A stretch of DNA of 64,000 nt, from contig JADJXL010000002.1 of NCBI GenBank assembly GCA_016715885.1, forward strand, positions 248,001 through 312,000. Reading direction: 5' to 3'. Positions 43,338 through 52,451 of this stretch are shown here, in pieces (within the stretch, counting starts at the first letter, position 1; every line of letters begins with the position of its first letter). Made by a program: the position numbers and the translations under genes. The notes below the pieces were generated by a model that was not told where the DNA came from, searched no databases, and saw only the letters and a program-made list of their open reading frames with translations. The DNA is from Polyangiaceae bacterium. Lineage in GTDB: Bacteria > Myxococcota_A > Polyangia > Polyangiales > Polyangiaceae.

Positions 43338-44123
43338 ATGCGGTACGTCTTTCTGCTCGGGCTCGCGCTGCGCAAGTCGCTCACGATGGCGATGCAATAT
43401 CGCTGGGATTTCGTGCTGAGCGCGGTGCTGAGTCTTCTGTGGACGGCGACCGGGCTCGTGCCATTTTACGTGGCGTTTCACGACCGCCCGCCCGTCGAAG
43501 GCTGGACGTACGAATCGGCGCTCGTGGTGGTGGCGGTATTCACGATGTTACGAGCCGTGCTGGACGGTGCGGTCAATCCGTCGCTGCTCACGGTGGTCGA
43601 TCAAATACGAATGGGCACGTTCGACTTCGTGCTGCTGAAGCCTGCGGATGCGCAATTTCTCGTATCGACGACCAAGTTCGACGTGTTTCGCGTCGTCGAT
43701 GTGTTCGCGGGCATTGGGCTCGGCACGCTGGCCTTCGTTCGAATGGGGCGAGCGCCAAGCGCGTGGGGCGTCCTTGCGGCCCTGGTGATGCTCGGTGCTG
43801 CAACGGTCGTGCTGTATTCGATTTGGATTCTCGTCATTTCGGCGGCGTTTTGGGTCGTCAAGGTCGACAATCTGGCGTACCTGTTTTCCTCGATCTTTGA
43901 TTTTGCCCGCTGGCCCGTGACGGTGTTCAAAGGCGTTTGGCGCATCTTGTTCACCTTCGTCATTCCAGTTGGAATCATGACGACATACCCTGCCGAGGCG
44001 CTTCTGGGAACGCTCACGCCCGGCCTCTTCGTCGGGACGCTCGTTGGCGCCGTGCTTTTTTCGAGTGTTGCGCGATTCGTGTGGACCCGGGCGCTCGGAC
44101 ATTATACATCTGCGTCGAGCTGA
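43338..44123 (+). CDS. ABC-2 type transporter permease, orphan
   Basis: 261 residues from the ATG at 43338, where the basic-hydrophobic start begins (MRYVFLLGLALRKSLTMAMQYRWDFVL in parts); longer frames overlap the divergent flotillin gene. Six hydrophobic helices, typical of the ABC2_membrane_6 group (daunorubicin-type permeases): WTYESALVVVAVFTML, RMGTFDFVLLKPADAQFL, PVTVFKGVWRILFTFVIP. No ATP-binding gene or second permease sits nearby, so the partner must be elsewhere. Substrate unknown. Confidence 0.85.
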   Translation: MRYVFLLGLALRKSLTMAMQYRWDFVLSAVLSLLWTATGLVPFYVAFHDRPPVEGWTYESALVVVAVFTMLRAVLDGAVNPSLLTVVDQIRMGTFDFVLLKPADAQFLVSTTKFDVFRVVDVFAGIGLGTLAFVRMGRAPSAWGVLAALVMLGAATVVLYSIWILVISAAFWVVKVDNLAYLFSSIFDFARWPVTVFKGVWRILFTFVIPVGIMTTYPAEALLGTLTPGLFVGTLVGAVLFSSVARFVWTRALGHYTSASS

Positions 44124-44154
44124 TTCGTTCTGGCCCAACAAAATTGAGAATACC

Positions 44155-44718
44155 ATGTTGAAATGGCTGTTCGTCGCGCTCTTGGTTTTCCTCGTGTACC
44201 GATGGATCGTGCGGATGCCTCGGTATACGCGCGTCTTTGCGCCCGAACATTTGATGGAAATCGCCGGCGGGCTCGATCGTGCATTGCCCGTCGCGGTAGA
44301 ATATGCGGGAAAGCCGCCGCCCGCAGATCCTTTTGCTGCCGGAAGCGCGTTCATGACGTCCGCGGATGTAGCCGTCTTTTATACCATTGCAAAGAGTGAC
44401 AAAGGCGAATTCGAGCATCACATTTCGCTTTCGTACAAAGGCGGACGTTTTGCGAGTGCCGCGGGTGGTTATTTGGGAGCGGCCATCGGGCGACTCCTTC
44501 GCGTAGCGCCCAAGCAAGGGACGCTCGCCCTGTCGACGCGGGGCGTTTTTCATTACCTCGTTTCGTTTTCTGCTCCCGAACACGACGAGCTCGTCAAACG
44601 CGGCATCGACAAGCTCGATGAAGATTCCGCCCGGCGGCTCGTGGGACAAGCGATGGATGACCGCGCCGACCTTCTTGGGCGGCTCGGTCGTATCGACGTG
44701 GGCGAGGGAAAACGATGA
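44155..44718 (+). CDS. membrane-anchored protein, unknown function
   Basis: 187 residues from the ATG at 44155. One N-terminal transmembrane helix (LKWLFVALLVFLVYRWIV) followed by a soluble domain with a Gly-rich part (GGRFASAAGGYLGAAIG) and a charged C-terminus. The stop overlaps the next gene by four bases, and it follows the ABC permease by about 30 bases, so the three may form one operon. No family recognised. Confidence 0.68.
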   Translation: MLKWLFVALLVFLVYRWIVRMPRYTRVFAPEHLMEIAGGLDRALPVAVEYAGKPPPADPFAAGSAFMTSADVAVFYTIAKSDKGEFEHHISLSYKGGRFASAAGGYLGAAIGRLLRVAPKQGTLALSTRGVFHYLVSFSAPEHDELVKRGIDKLDEDSARRLVGQAMDDRADLLGRLGRIDVGEGKR

Positions 44719-45308
44719 GTGATTCGGCGAAAGAAGCGCTCGCTCGACTCCTGCGGGACTTTGCGCAGCGTCCGAAGCCCATTCAAGTCGTCAAAAAATC
44801 GGCATATTGGCATCAACGCGCCGCGGGGATGGCTCTATTCGCCGTGACGTTCGGCGGACAACGGACGTATCTATCGCATTACGTCACGACGCTTGGACAC
44901 ACCATTTACGTTCCCGATGATTTCGACGACTGGCCCGCAGCGTACTCCATCGAAGTCTTGCGACACGAAGCCGTACACGTGTCGCAATTCGAGCGATATG
45001 GCTGGATCGGTATGGTGCTTCTTTATGGAGTTTTACCGTTTCCGATGGGGCTTGCCTGGTTTCGAGCTCGTTTCGAATGGGAAGCGTACGAAGAGACGTT
45101 GTGGGCCGTCGCGGAAATCGAAGGCATCGATGCGGCGCGATCACCCGACTTGCGGGCGAAGATCGTACGCCGTTTCACTGGGCCGGATTATGGGTGGATG
45201 TGGCCGTTTCCGCGGGTGATCGAGCGTTGGATCGACAAAACGCTATCGGAGATCGAAAAGACGCCGGACGGAAAGAGACCCTCGACAAGCGCGCCTCGGA
45301 TGCGGTAG
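44715..45308 (+). CDS. putative HExxH metalloprotease-like protein
   Basis: 197 residues. Shows LRHEAVHVSQFERYG, a HExxH zinc-binding helix, about two thirds of the way to a hydrophobic segment (IGMVLLYGVLPFPMGLAWF) and a following FEWEAYEETL, whose Glu could be the third zinc ligand as in gluzincins. An ATGA overlap couples it to the preceding gene. Related sequences are usually annotated as hypothetical or M48/DUF4157-like. Peptidase activity is inference from the motif alone. Confidence 0.62.
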   Translation: MSDSAKEALARLLRDFAQRPKPIQVVKKSAYWHQRAAGMALFAVTFGGQRTYLSHYVTTLGHTIYVPDDFDDWPAAYSIEVLRHEAVHVSQFERYGWIGMVLLYGVLPFPMGLAWFRARFEWEAYEETLWAVAEIEGIDAARSPDLRAKIVRRFTGPDYGWMWPFPRVIERWIDKTLSEIEKTPDGKRPSTSAPRMR

Positions 45309-45350
45309 TCTGCCTGAGCGATCGTTTTCGAGCATTCGAGGGAAACAACC

Positions 45351-46913
45351 GTGTGGATTTTTCTTCTTGCCATTGCCGTGCTCCTCGCCGTCGTGATTTA
45401 CGACGTCACGCAGACGCGCCATGCGATCTTGCGCAACTTTCCTGTCATCGGGCATTTCAGATACTGGCTCGAAACGATTGGCCCCGAGCTGCGCCAATAC
45501 ATCGTCACGAACAACGACGAAGAACGGCCGTTCAGTCGTGACCAACGCACGTGGGTGTACGCGTCCGCGAAAAAGCAAAACAATTATTTCGGGTTCGGTA
45601 CGGACAACGACCTAGAGCTGTCGCCGAATTACTTGATCATCAAGCACGCGGCATTCCCGCTTCCCGAGCTTCATGCCGGTGAGCCTGGGTATGATTCGAC
45701 GTACAAGGTTCCTTGCGCCAAGGTGATCGGCGCAAAACGCAAGCGCAAGAAGGCATATCGGCCGCCGTCGGTCGTCAATACGTCGGCAATGAGTTACGGG
45801 TCGCTCAGTGGTCCGGCGGTCGAAGCGATCAATCGCGGCGCTCAAATTGCCGGATGCCTGCAGAATACGGGGGAGGGTGGGGTTTCACCGTATCATCGCA
45901 ACGGCGGGGAGCTCATTTGGCAAATTGGTACTGGTTACTTCGGTTGTCGCGACGCACGCGGGCGTTTTTCCATGGAGCGGCTACGTGAAACGGTGGCTTC
46001 GGCGCCGATTCGCATGATTGAAATCAAGCTGAGCCAGGGGGCCAAGCCGGGGCTCGGAGGCGTGCTTCCGGGCGCGAAGGTCACGCCGGAAATCGCGCAA
46101 ATTCGCGGCATTCCCGTAGGGCAAACGTGCATCAGCCCGAACGGCCATACGGCCTTTTCTTCGGCCGACGAATTGCTCGATTTCGTTGAAAAGATTGCCG
46201 AAGAAACGGGGCTTCCGGTAGGCATCAAGTCCGCGGTGGGCGAGAGCAAATTCTGGGAGGATCTGGCGCGGCTCATGGCGCGCGGCGATCGCGGCGTGGA
46301 CTTCATCACGATCGACGGCGGCGAAGGGGGAACGGGCGCCGCGCCGCTCGTGTTCAGCGATCACGTATCGCTTCCGTTCAAGATTGCGATGAGCCGCGTG
46401 TATCGCATTTTTGCGGAAGCGGGGCTCACGGACGACGTTGCTTTCATTGGATCGGGGAGGCTCGGCTTTCCTCAAGTTTCGCTGCTCGCATTTGGGCTCG
46501 GGTGCGACATGATCAACGTGGCGCGCGAAGCGATGCTGGCCATTGGTTGCATTCAAGCGCAAAGGTGCCATACGGGACATTGCCCGACGGGCATCGCGAC
46601 GCAAAACAAATGGCTCATGCGGGGCCTCGATCCGACCGACAAGGCGGCTCGATTGGCCAATTACATCATGACGCTGCGCAAGGAAATTTTGCAGCTCTCG
46701 CGCGCGTGCGGAGTGCCCCACCCGTCGCTGATCACCCTCGAAAACATGGACATCATCGATGATCGCCTGCGTGCCAGGTCGGCACGTTCGATTTTCGAGT
46801 ACGAAGCGAATTGGGGGCGTCCGTCGGCTACGGATCAGGAAGTGATTCGCAGAATCATGGCGGGGCAACCGGTCGTGGAAACGGAGAGCGGATTGCTCGT
46901 GCCGGCTGCTTGA
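45351..46913 (+). CDS. FMN-binding glutamate-synthase-family protein
   Basis: 520 residues from a GTG at 45351. One N-terminal transmembrane helix, then the ferredoxin-dependent GltS-like FMN domain: NTSAMSYGSLSGPAVEAINRGA, NTGEGGVSPYH, KLSQGAKPGLGGVLPG, FITIDGGEGGTGAAP, GSGRLG, and a Cys cluster CIQAQRCHTGHCPTGIATQ that probably binds an Fe-S centre. Lacks the glutaminase domain. Members are membrane-associated oxidoreductases of uncertain substrate; the electron donor is not encoded nearby. Confidence 0.9.
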   Translation: MWIFLLAIAVLLAVVIYDVTQTRHAILRNFPVIGHFRYWLETIGPELRQYIVTNNDEERPFSRDQRTWVYASAKKQNNYFGFGTDNDLELSPNYLIIKHAAFPLPELHAGEPGYDSTYKVPCAKVIGAKRKRKKAYRPPSVVNTSAMSYGSLSGPAVEAINRGAQIAGCLQNTGEGGVSPYHRNGGELIWQIGTGYFGCRDARGRFSMERLRETVASAPIRMIEIKLSQGAKPGLGGVLPGAKVTPEIAQIRGIPVGQTCISPNGHTAFSSADELLDFVEKIAEETGLPVGIKSAVGESKFWEDLARLMARGDRGVDFITIDGGEGGTGAAPLVFSDHVSLPFKIAMSRVYRIFAEAGLTDDVAFIGSGRLGFPQVSLLAFGLGCDMINVAREAMLAIGCIQAQRCHTGHCPTGIATQNKWLMRGLDPTDKAARLANYIMTLRKEILQLSRACGVPHPSLITLENMDIIDDRLRARSARSIFEYEANWGRPSATDQEVIRRIMAGQPVVETESGLLVPAA

Positions 46914-46919
46914 TGTTCG

Positions 46920-47312
46920 TCACTGCGCCGTTGCGTTGATCGTGACCTTTTCGACGGCGGGGATGCAAGACGACGGCGTGCACGTGGCGAACTTGACTTC
47001 GCCTCCAATGGGCTTCGTACCAGCGGCTGCGTGCGTCGACACGACCGTGAACGTGAGCGTCGTTTCGGAGGCGACCACGCCCATGACCTTCGCGTCGACC
47101 TTTACGCCTTCGGGGGCCGTGAGCAGCACTTTGTGCGGGTATTCCTTGTTGACGTGATGGTCACCTTTTGCCGTCACGGTGATGGTCGACGTGATTTTCT
47201 CGTTGACCTTGCCCTTGCCACCGGCAACGGCAAGCGAATAACCTTCGGCCGCGAATGCAGCTCCAGCGACGGTGGCAACGGCTAAAGCAGCAAAAGCAAA
47301 CATCTTCTTCAT
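46920..47312 (-). CDS. small secreted protein with a disulfide loop, unknown function
   Basis: 130 residues from the ATG at 47312 (MKKMFAFAALAVATVAGAAFAAEG), with GGAGG upstream, giving a clear Sec signal peptide. The mature part is beta-rich with NEKITSTITVTAKGDHHVN and ends GGEVKFATCTPSSCIPAVEKV; the CTPSSCIP loop resembles that of periplasmic domains such as the N-terminus of DsbD. Probably periplasmic; a redox or metal role is possible but not shown. It converges on the glutamate-synthase-like gene with six bases between stops. Confidence 0.75.
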   Translation of the reverse strand: MKKMFAFAALAVATVAGAAFAAEGYSLAVAGGKGKVNEKITSTITVTAKGDHHVNKEYPHKVLLTAPEGVKVDAKVMGVVASETTLTFTVVSTHAAAGTKPIGGEVKFATCTPSSCIPAVEKVTINATAQ

Positions 47313-47420
47313 GACGATCCGGACCTCCTGACGCCCGTTAATGGACCACGTCCCGAGCACGCTGTCAATGTGGAGAAACGCGCGTTTGGTGGAAGGTGTG
47401 ACCTAATATGACTTACCACA

Positions 47421-47440
47421 CTGCGTCATTGCGGACGCAG
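47421..47440 (-). terminator. candidate terminator hairpin
   Basis: CTGCGTC / GACGCAG 7-bp stem with a six-base loop, eight bases beyond the stop of the lipoprotein gene at 47448. It shares the core GCGTCATTGCGGACGC with the strong terminator at 24753. There is no T-run on the minus strand, so termination is uncertain. Confidence 0.4.
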
Positions 47441-47447
47441 TCTCGAG

Positions 47448-47990
47448 TTACGGCTCCGTGCCGCCATCGGGCACTGGCCGCACAAGCATAATCGATAAAT
47501 CCGTGGGCATCGGATCGCCGCAAAGCTCGCTCATGACTGGTTTCAGCGTTTCCTCGTGGGAAACATATCCAGTCGCTTCCACGTGCAAATTCACCGCGCC
47601 GCTCGTCCACAATTCGCAAACGAGCACCGACAGGTCTTCCGGTGGCGGTTTGGTGCGATCGATGCGACAGACGAGATTGACCCCATCGTCCAGCGTTTTC
47701 CATGTCTCGGGATCGGACAGGACAAACGCCGGCTCGTCCGCTGCACTCCATTCCGCCGACACCCGCGTGTCTTTGGGAAGCGGCCCGTCCTCGGCACGTA
47801 TTTCGAGCACGAATTGAGGTTCCGGAGGCCGAAGCGGACAGCCGCCTTCGCCCCCGGATCCGCCGTCCGCCGATGGCGGCGACGAACCCGAAGACTTGCA
47901 ACCGTAAGGGCCAAATATGCCTGCGATGATGAGGGGTATGCCCAGGACGAACCTGAAGCGCGCACGAAGAAGCATTGGAACGGTAAGCAT
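47448..47990 (-). CDS. lipoprotein, unknown function
   Basis: 180 residues. Hydrophobic N-terminus ending in PYGC (lipobox-like), a Ser/Gly linker, then a soluble domain with several Cys (GGCPLRPPEP, NLVCRID, VLVCELW, SELCGDP). No motif that I recognise. Lies between two other secreted-protein genes on the same strand; 27 bases separate it from the IgGFc-like gene, so it may be co-transcribed. Confidence 0.7.
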   Translation of the reverse strand: MLTVPMLLRARFRFVLGIPLIIAGIFGPYGCKSSGSSPPSADGGSGGEGGCPLRPPEPQFVLEIRAEDGPLPKDTRVSAEWSAADEPAFVLSDPETWKTLDDGVNLVCRIDRTKPPPEDLSVLVCELWTSGAVNLHVEATGYVSHEETLKPVMSELCGDPMPTDLSIMLVRPVPDGGTEP

Positions 47991-48017
47991 GATGCGAGCG
48001 TGTTCGATGCGGAAGGA

Positions 48018-49688
48018 TCAGTTGGGTGGCGGAGGGGGCGGGGCGATGGTTTTCAGATTCATGCCACCGGGATATTGATAGCTCGTGTACGACCCGTACC
48101 CGACGACCTGAATGCCCACGGCCTCGCTCGACGTGAGCACGTGTGCGCCATTGACGCCAGGCCCGAGCTTGACGCGATTGATGCCGTAATTCGAGCTGAT
48201 GGGCGTAGGCGACTGCGACACGGCGTTTCCGTCGAGCACGATGTTCGCCCCCATCGGTTGGATGATGTCCACGTAGCTGACGTCGTAATCGCTCGGTGCC
48301 AGGAATACGTATTTGATACGAAATTGCTCCACCGCGATGGCATTGCTTTGCGCCGGATCACCCTTGGCTTGCTCGAGAGCGTTGGGATCGACCAGGGCCG
48401 CGCCGAGCTGGAACGATGCGACCGCAAATTCGTTGGTGCCGACGATCTCGAAGGGTGCCGAGACGACGCCGAGGTCGAAGACTTGGCCCGCATTGACGCT
48501 GAGCGGTGCATTCGGCGGCGTGGCCCCCGGATAGCTCAATTGCGTGCCATTGACGTTGCCATAAATGCGCACGACATGACCCACCACGTTGCCATTGGGA
48601 GATGTCGGTGGCACGACGAAGTATCGCTTTCCGAGCGTCTCCGCAGGGAGTACGGTTTCCTCGATGTGGTCACACGCCTGCGTTCCAATGGGCATTTGCG
48701 TGCACGGCAATCCCGAAATGACTTGAACGGGTTTGTCGGCGTATACCAACGAACCGGCCGGATCCGAGCTCGGATCGAATACCACCTCGACGACCTCGCC
48801 CCTGTTCACGGAAAACGTCGCCAGCCCATTCGGTCCTGTCGCCGGAACGCCTCCTCCCGCCGAGATTTGACCCTTGCCCGAAACCTTGACCTGCACGTTC
48901 GTCGCATCCTCGGTCCCGGTAATTGCAAAATAAGCTCCAATGTTGGCCGCTCCCGGCCAGCCAGCTTGCGACGTAATGCGATAGTTGCCCGTCATCGCCG
49001 TGCTTGGCAATAGCAGTGACGCATCGTTCGAGTAAGAGAAACAGTCGAGGAAACATTGCTGCGCAGGGCACGAACTCCAGTTCTTGCCCGGCGGGCCGCC
49101 CTGCGCCGCGTACTCGAGCGCGTTGAACTGATAGACCGTCACCGGCCGGCTGCTCACGAGGTGATACGCGCCGTCGGGCTCACGCACCGTCGCAGAAAGC
49201 GGCGTCGCCGAACCACACGCGTCCGCATCGGGACCTTTCAGCGCCTGCACCCAAGGCAAGTAGATCTTTGCCAAGTCGTTTGGTTCGACGGTCGCCGTGG
49301 CAATCGTGTTGGCCCCTCGAGTCACCGTCACGTCGGCAGCTTGATCGCCAGCGTTTGCCACGACAACCGCATAGTCGAATACCGACCACACGTTGTTCGC
49401 GACCACCGTCGGCCAAAAGTCACAACCAATGTACGTGCGATACATCGCCGCCTCGGCGCACGTCGTCGGATCCCCGCCAGGACCTTCGTTGCCTCCACCA
49501 CCCGCGCCCACGGGGAAAATCGTCCCCCCATCCCCACCGGATCCACCTTGGCCTTGACCATCGCCCCCGTCGCCACCTGCGCCAGACGTAACTCTGCCGC
49601 CGCCCGCTGAGCAAGCCGCACCCAGGTACGCAGTTACCGCGACCAAACCCAAAGCGACCAGTGCAGTGCGCGAAAGTCGAGTGTTCAT
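48018..49688 (-). CDS. IgGFc-binding-protein-like lipoprotein
   Basis: 556 residues. Lipoprotein signal (LGAAC, Cys26), then about 55 residues of Gly/Asp/Ser-rich linker, then an IgGFc-binding N-terminal-like domain (PF17517 type): IGCDFWPTVVANN, FDYAVVVANAGDQAADVTVT, DLAKIYLPWV, VYQFNALEY, NDASLLLPSTAMTGNY, KPVQVISG and CDHIEETVLPAETLGKRYFVVP. Such proteins are common on myxobacterial surfaces, function unknown; the name comes from distant similarity and does not imply IgG binding. Pro-rich C-terminus. Confidence 0.82.
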   Translation of the reverse strand: MNTRLSRTALVALGLVAVTAYLGAACSAGGGRVTSGAGGDGGDGQGQGGSGGDGGTIFPVGAGGGGNEGPGGDPTTCAEAAMYRTYIGCDFWPTVVANNVWSVFDYAVVVANAGDQAADVTVTRGANTIATATVEPNDLAKIYLPWVQALKGPDADACGSATPLSATVREPDGAYHLVSSRPVTVYQFNALEYAAQGGPPGKNWSSCPAQQCFLDCFSYSNDASLLLPSTAMTGNYRITSQAGWPGAANIGAYFAITGTEDATNVQVKVSGKGQISAGGGVPATGPNGLATFSVNRGEVVEVVFDPSSDPAGSLVYADKPVQVISGLPCTQMPIGTQACDHIEETVLPAETLGKRYFVVPPTSPNGNVVGHVVRIYGNVNGTQLSYPGATPPNAPLSVNAGQVFDLGVVSAPFEIVGTNEFAVASFQLGAALVDPNALEQAKGDPAQSNAIAVEQFRIKYVFLAPSDYDVSYVDIIQPMGANIVLDGNAVSQSPTPISSNYGINRVKLGPGVNGAHVLTSSEAVGIQVVGYGSYTSYQYPGGMNLKTIAPPPPPPN

Positions 49689-49941
49689 GTCGACAGATTA
49701 TCCGTTCACGATGCCCGTGAACACAAGCCACCAGCACACGTGCGCGGACGAATGAAGCGCCGTGCCAAAGTTCCAGTCAGCGAAAACGACGAAAGTAATT
49801 GAGTCGGATCAGAGTTGCTTCACGGGCGTCGCGAGCGTCGTGAAGCTAGGGAGGGCGGCGGAAGCGTACTTTGTACGCTGAGCAAGCCCGACCGACGCTT
49901 CGCAACGCGCAGCAGCCCGTGGAGTAACTCTGGGAAAAACC
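49689..49941. other. intergenic region with stacked hairpins
   Basis: About 250 bases between two minus-strand genes. AGCGTAC-TTT-GTACGCT (49863-49879) is a perfect 7-bp hairpin, and GCTTCACG (about 49815) pairs with CGTGAAGC (about 49838). The block reads as GC-rich, structured RNA or a dispersed palindromic repeat. No protein-coding signal. Confidence 0.4.
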
Positions 49942-50775
49942 TCACGAGTGTGCGGCTTTGCTCCGCTCGTTGATGCTCTCCAGAATGATGACCGCCGTCT
50001 CTTCGATCGCACGCCCCGTCACATCGACCACCGGCCATTCAGGATGCGCTCGGAAAATGTTGTTCGCGAACTCCAGCTCTTGCCGCACGTGCTCGCGCAT
50101 CGCGTAGTTCGTCTCGGGCGGCATCCCAAGCTGCCGCAGACGCGCTTGCCGAATCTCGCAGAGTTGGTCGAGGCCGATTGTCAGCGCCACGATCCGATCA
50201 CTCGGCGCCTCTTCGATCTCGTGCGGCAAAGGCACTCCGAGCACGAGCGGCAGGTTTGCTACCTTCAGCCCTCGCTGCGCTAGAAGCGTCGAAAGCGGCG
50301 TCTTGGACGTGCGCGACACACCCACGAGAATGATGTCTGCGCGACGGAAGTTCCGCGGCTCTTTGCCGTCGTCGCTCTTCACCGCAAACTCGACCGCTTC
50401 GATGCGCCGGAAGTACTCGTCGCTGAGCGGCAACATCGCGCTCGGCAGGTTGATCGGTTCGCGATCCAGAAATGCACTCAGCTTGCCGATGAGCGATCCG
50501 ATGACGTCGATCGCTTCGATGCGCAGCTCGGCCGTCGCCGAATGAATGAACTCACGCAGCTCGGGACTGACGACGGTGAAGACGAGCAGCGCGTTTTCTT
50601 TCGCTGCACGTTCGAGCACCGGACGCGCGACCTCTTTCGTGCGCACGCGCGTGTGCAGGCGAATCTGCACGCCCGGTTGCGGAAACTGCAGCAGCGCTGC
50701 ACGCACGACCTTCTCGGCCGTTTCTCCGGTCGAGTCGCTGAGCACGTCGATGAACTTCATCATGGGCACACTCAT
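49942..50775 (-). CDS. ppsR: PEP synthase / PPDK regulatory protein (kinase-pyrophosphorylase, DUF299)
   Basis: 277 residues from the ATG at 50775 (a start at 50793 is less family-like). Switches phosphoenolpyruvate synthase or pyruvate phosphate dikinase off and on by ADP-dependent phosphorylation and Pi-dependent dephosphorylation of a Thr. Motifs: VLSDSTGETAEKVVRAAL, VGVSRTSKTPLSTLLAQRG (P-loop-like GVSRTSKT), LPLVLGVPLP and WPVVDVTGRAIEETA. Its target gene is not in the window. Downstream of dnaJ, same strand. Confidence 0.94.
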   Translation of the reverse strand: MSVPMMKFIDVLSDSTGETAEKVVRAALLQFPQPGVQIRLHTRVRTKEVARPVLERAAKENALLVFTVVSPELREFIHSATAELRIEAIDVIGSLIGKLSAFLDREPINLPSAMLPLSDEYFRRIEAVEFAVKSDDGKEPRNFRRADIILVGVSRTSKTPLSTLLAQRGLKVANLPLVLGVPLPHEIEEAPSDRIVALTIGLDQLCEIRQARLRQLGMPPETNYAMREHVRQELEFANNIFRAHPEWPVVDVTGRAIEETAVIILESINERSKAAHS

Positions 50776-50829
50776 ACTAGAGCGGCGAGTCATTTGGATC
50801 GAGGTTGATTCGGGATGCCCACGCGGACT

Positions 50830-51948
50830 CTACTGGAAGAGGCTCTTCAGCTTGTCCATGAAGCTCGGCTCGTGCTCATCCGGCGCGCTCGGCGCTTCGC
50901 CCAGCGTCTCCGCAAGTCGTTCGATGAGCTCGCGTTGCTCCGTCGTTACCTTGGTCGGCACCTCGATGCCGATCTCCACGAGCTGATCACCTCGACCGCC
51001 GACGACGCGTCGTGGAATCCCCTTGCCCTTGACGCGAAGCACGGCTCCAGGCTGCGTGCCCGCTGGGATGCGCAGCTTGCCTTTCCCCTCGAGCGTCTTG
51101 ATTTCGATCTCGCCACCAAGCGCTGCGATGGGGAACGAGATGGGTATGGTACAAACGACGTCGTCACCCGCGCGTCGGAAAAACTCGTGCGGAGCGACGC
51201 GAATCGTAAGCTCCAGATCCCCCGGTCCACGATCGGGACGCGTGCAGTTGCCCCCTCGTTCGACGAGCCGTGTTGCACCGTTTTCGATGCCTGCGGGAAT
51301 CGTGATTTCGATGGTCTTCTTCTTCGTGACGAGACCCGCACCATGACACGTGTTGCAAGGATCCGTGACGATGCGTCCGGTGCCTCGGCAACGCGTGCAA
51401 GGCTTTTCGATGGCGATCGGGAACATGCCTTGTTGCACACGGATGCGTCCGCGACCCATGCACATGTCGCAACGATCGGTCTTGGAACCTTTGGCTGCGC
51501 CCGTTCCTACGCAATCGCCGCACGGTTCGACGCGATCGTACGTCAGCTCTTTCGTGCAGCCGAACGCGGCTTCTTCGAAGCTGATGCGGATTTCCTTCTG
51601 CAGGTTGCCGCGGTCGCCCACCTTGATGCCGAGCGCTCCCAGCAGATCGCCGAAGATGCCGTCGATGTTGATGTCGTTGATGTCGACGTAACCGCCAGCG
51701 AACGGGTTCGACGGTTGTCCTCCCGCGCCTCCGACACCCATCGGGCCAAACCTGTCGAACGCCGCACGTTTTTGCGGATCACTCAGGATTTGATAAGCCG
51801 CGTTGATTTCCTTGAACCGCTGATGAGCGCCATCGTCTCCGGGGTTTTTGTCCGGATGATGCTGCCCCGCAAGCTTGCGGAACGCGCTCTTGATCTCGTC
51901 CTGTGTTGCCGTTCGGCCAACACCGAGAACGTCGTAGGGATCGCGCAC
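50830..51948 (-). CDS. dnaJ: DnaJ-type co-chaperone
   Basis: 372 residues. J domain with DPYDVLGVGRTATQDEIK and the HPD motif in GQHHPDKNPGDD, a shortened Gly-rich linker, four zinc-binding repeats (CGDCVGTG, CDMCMGRG, CTRCRGTG, CNTCHGAG), and C-terminal substrate-binding domains. Stimulates DnaK ATPase and delivers unfolded proteins. No dnaK or grpE adjacent, so this is either the main dnaJ relocated or a paralogue. Expressed with ppsR downstream is possible (about 50 bases between). Confidence 0.94.
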   Translation of the reverse strand: MRDPYDVLGVGRTATQDEIKSAFRKLAGQHHPDKNPGDDGAHQRFKEINAAYQILSDPQKRAAFDRFGPMGVGGAGGQPSNPFAGGYVDINDINIDGIFGDLLGALGIKVGDRGNLQKEIRISFEEAAFGCTKELTYDRVEPCGDCVGTGAAKGSKTDRCDMCMGRGRIRVQQGMFPIAIEKPCTRCRGTGRIVTDPCNTCHGAGLVTKKKTIEITIPAGIENGATRLVERGGNCTRPDRGPGDLELTIRVAPHEFFRRAGDDVVCTIPISFPIAALGGEIEIKTLEGKGKLRIPAGTQPGAVLRVKGKGIPRRVVGGRGDQLVEIGIEVPTKVTTEQRELIERLAETLGEAPSAPDEHEPSFMDKLKSLFQ

Positions 51949-51990
51949 GAAGCCCCAGATAGCACTGTTGCGGCCCGTTTCCCAGCCTCA

Positions 51991-52114
51991 GATGACGCTT
52001 CTCGTCACGGCAGCTCCCCGCGCGTCGGGCATTCCCCCTCGCCCTGAAAGTCGCCCAGCGTCCGAGCCTGCGCGAGCACGTAGTCGTAGGCGCTCTCGAT
52101 CACCACACCGGAAA
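51991..52114. repeat. direct repeat copy 1 (truncated duplicate of a lipoprotein-gene 3' end)
   Basis: 124 bases matching 52759-52882 with two visible mismatches. It encodes, on the minus strand, the last about 37 codons of the lipoprotein gene at 52773 plus its 3' flank. It has no gene of its own here. With copy 2 it brackets the toxin-antitoxin pair. Confidence 0.92.
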
Positions 52115-52219
52115 AGAGTACGTGGCCGCGTCGAGCGAGGTTTGCCGCGACAATTCTACGTTATCGGACAAGCTCGAAAACACGCTGCCAACCCCGCTCC
52201 CACGTGATAACATTCATAC

Positions 52220-52447
52220 ATGGACCTAGCGACAGTACGTGGTCGGGTGCGGGGTGGGCGGCTCGAGGTGGACACACAACTCGATCTCCCTGATGACACT
52301 GAGGTCGAGCTTGCTGTCATCGTCGAGATGGACGATGCGCTGGAGGACCAAGAGCGTTTGCGTCTCGATGACTTCCTCCGAGCCTCCATGGCCGAAATGG
52401 AGGCGGGTCGCGTGGTGTCCTTCGACGAGGTCCTCGCGGAGATTTGA
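52220..52447 (+). CDS. antitoxin of a RelE/ParE-type module
   Basis: 75 residues. Begins MDLATVRGRVRGGRLEVDT, a short beta-rich start compatible with an N-terminal DNA-binding fold, and continues with acidic helices (LVDMDDALEDQERLRLDDFL-like) that would wrap the toxin; ends FDEVLAEI. The gene is preceded by a near-promoter-like AT-richer stretch and separated from the toxin by four bases. Antitoxin role is inferred from size, position and the toxin next to it. Confidence 0.78.
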   Translation: MDLATVRGRVRGGRLEVDTQLDLPDDTEVELAVIVEMDDALEDQERLRLDDFLRASMAEMEAGRVVSFDEVLAEI

Positions 52448-52451
52448 CAGG

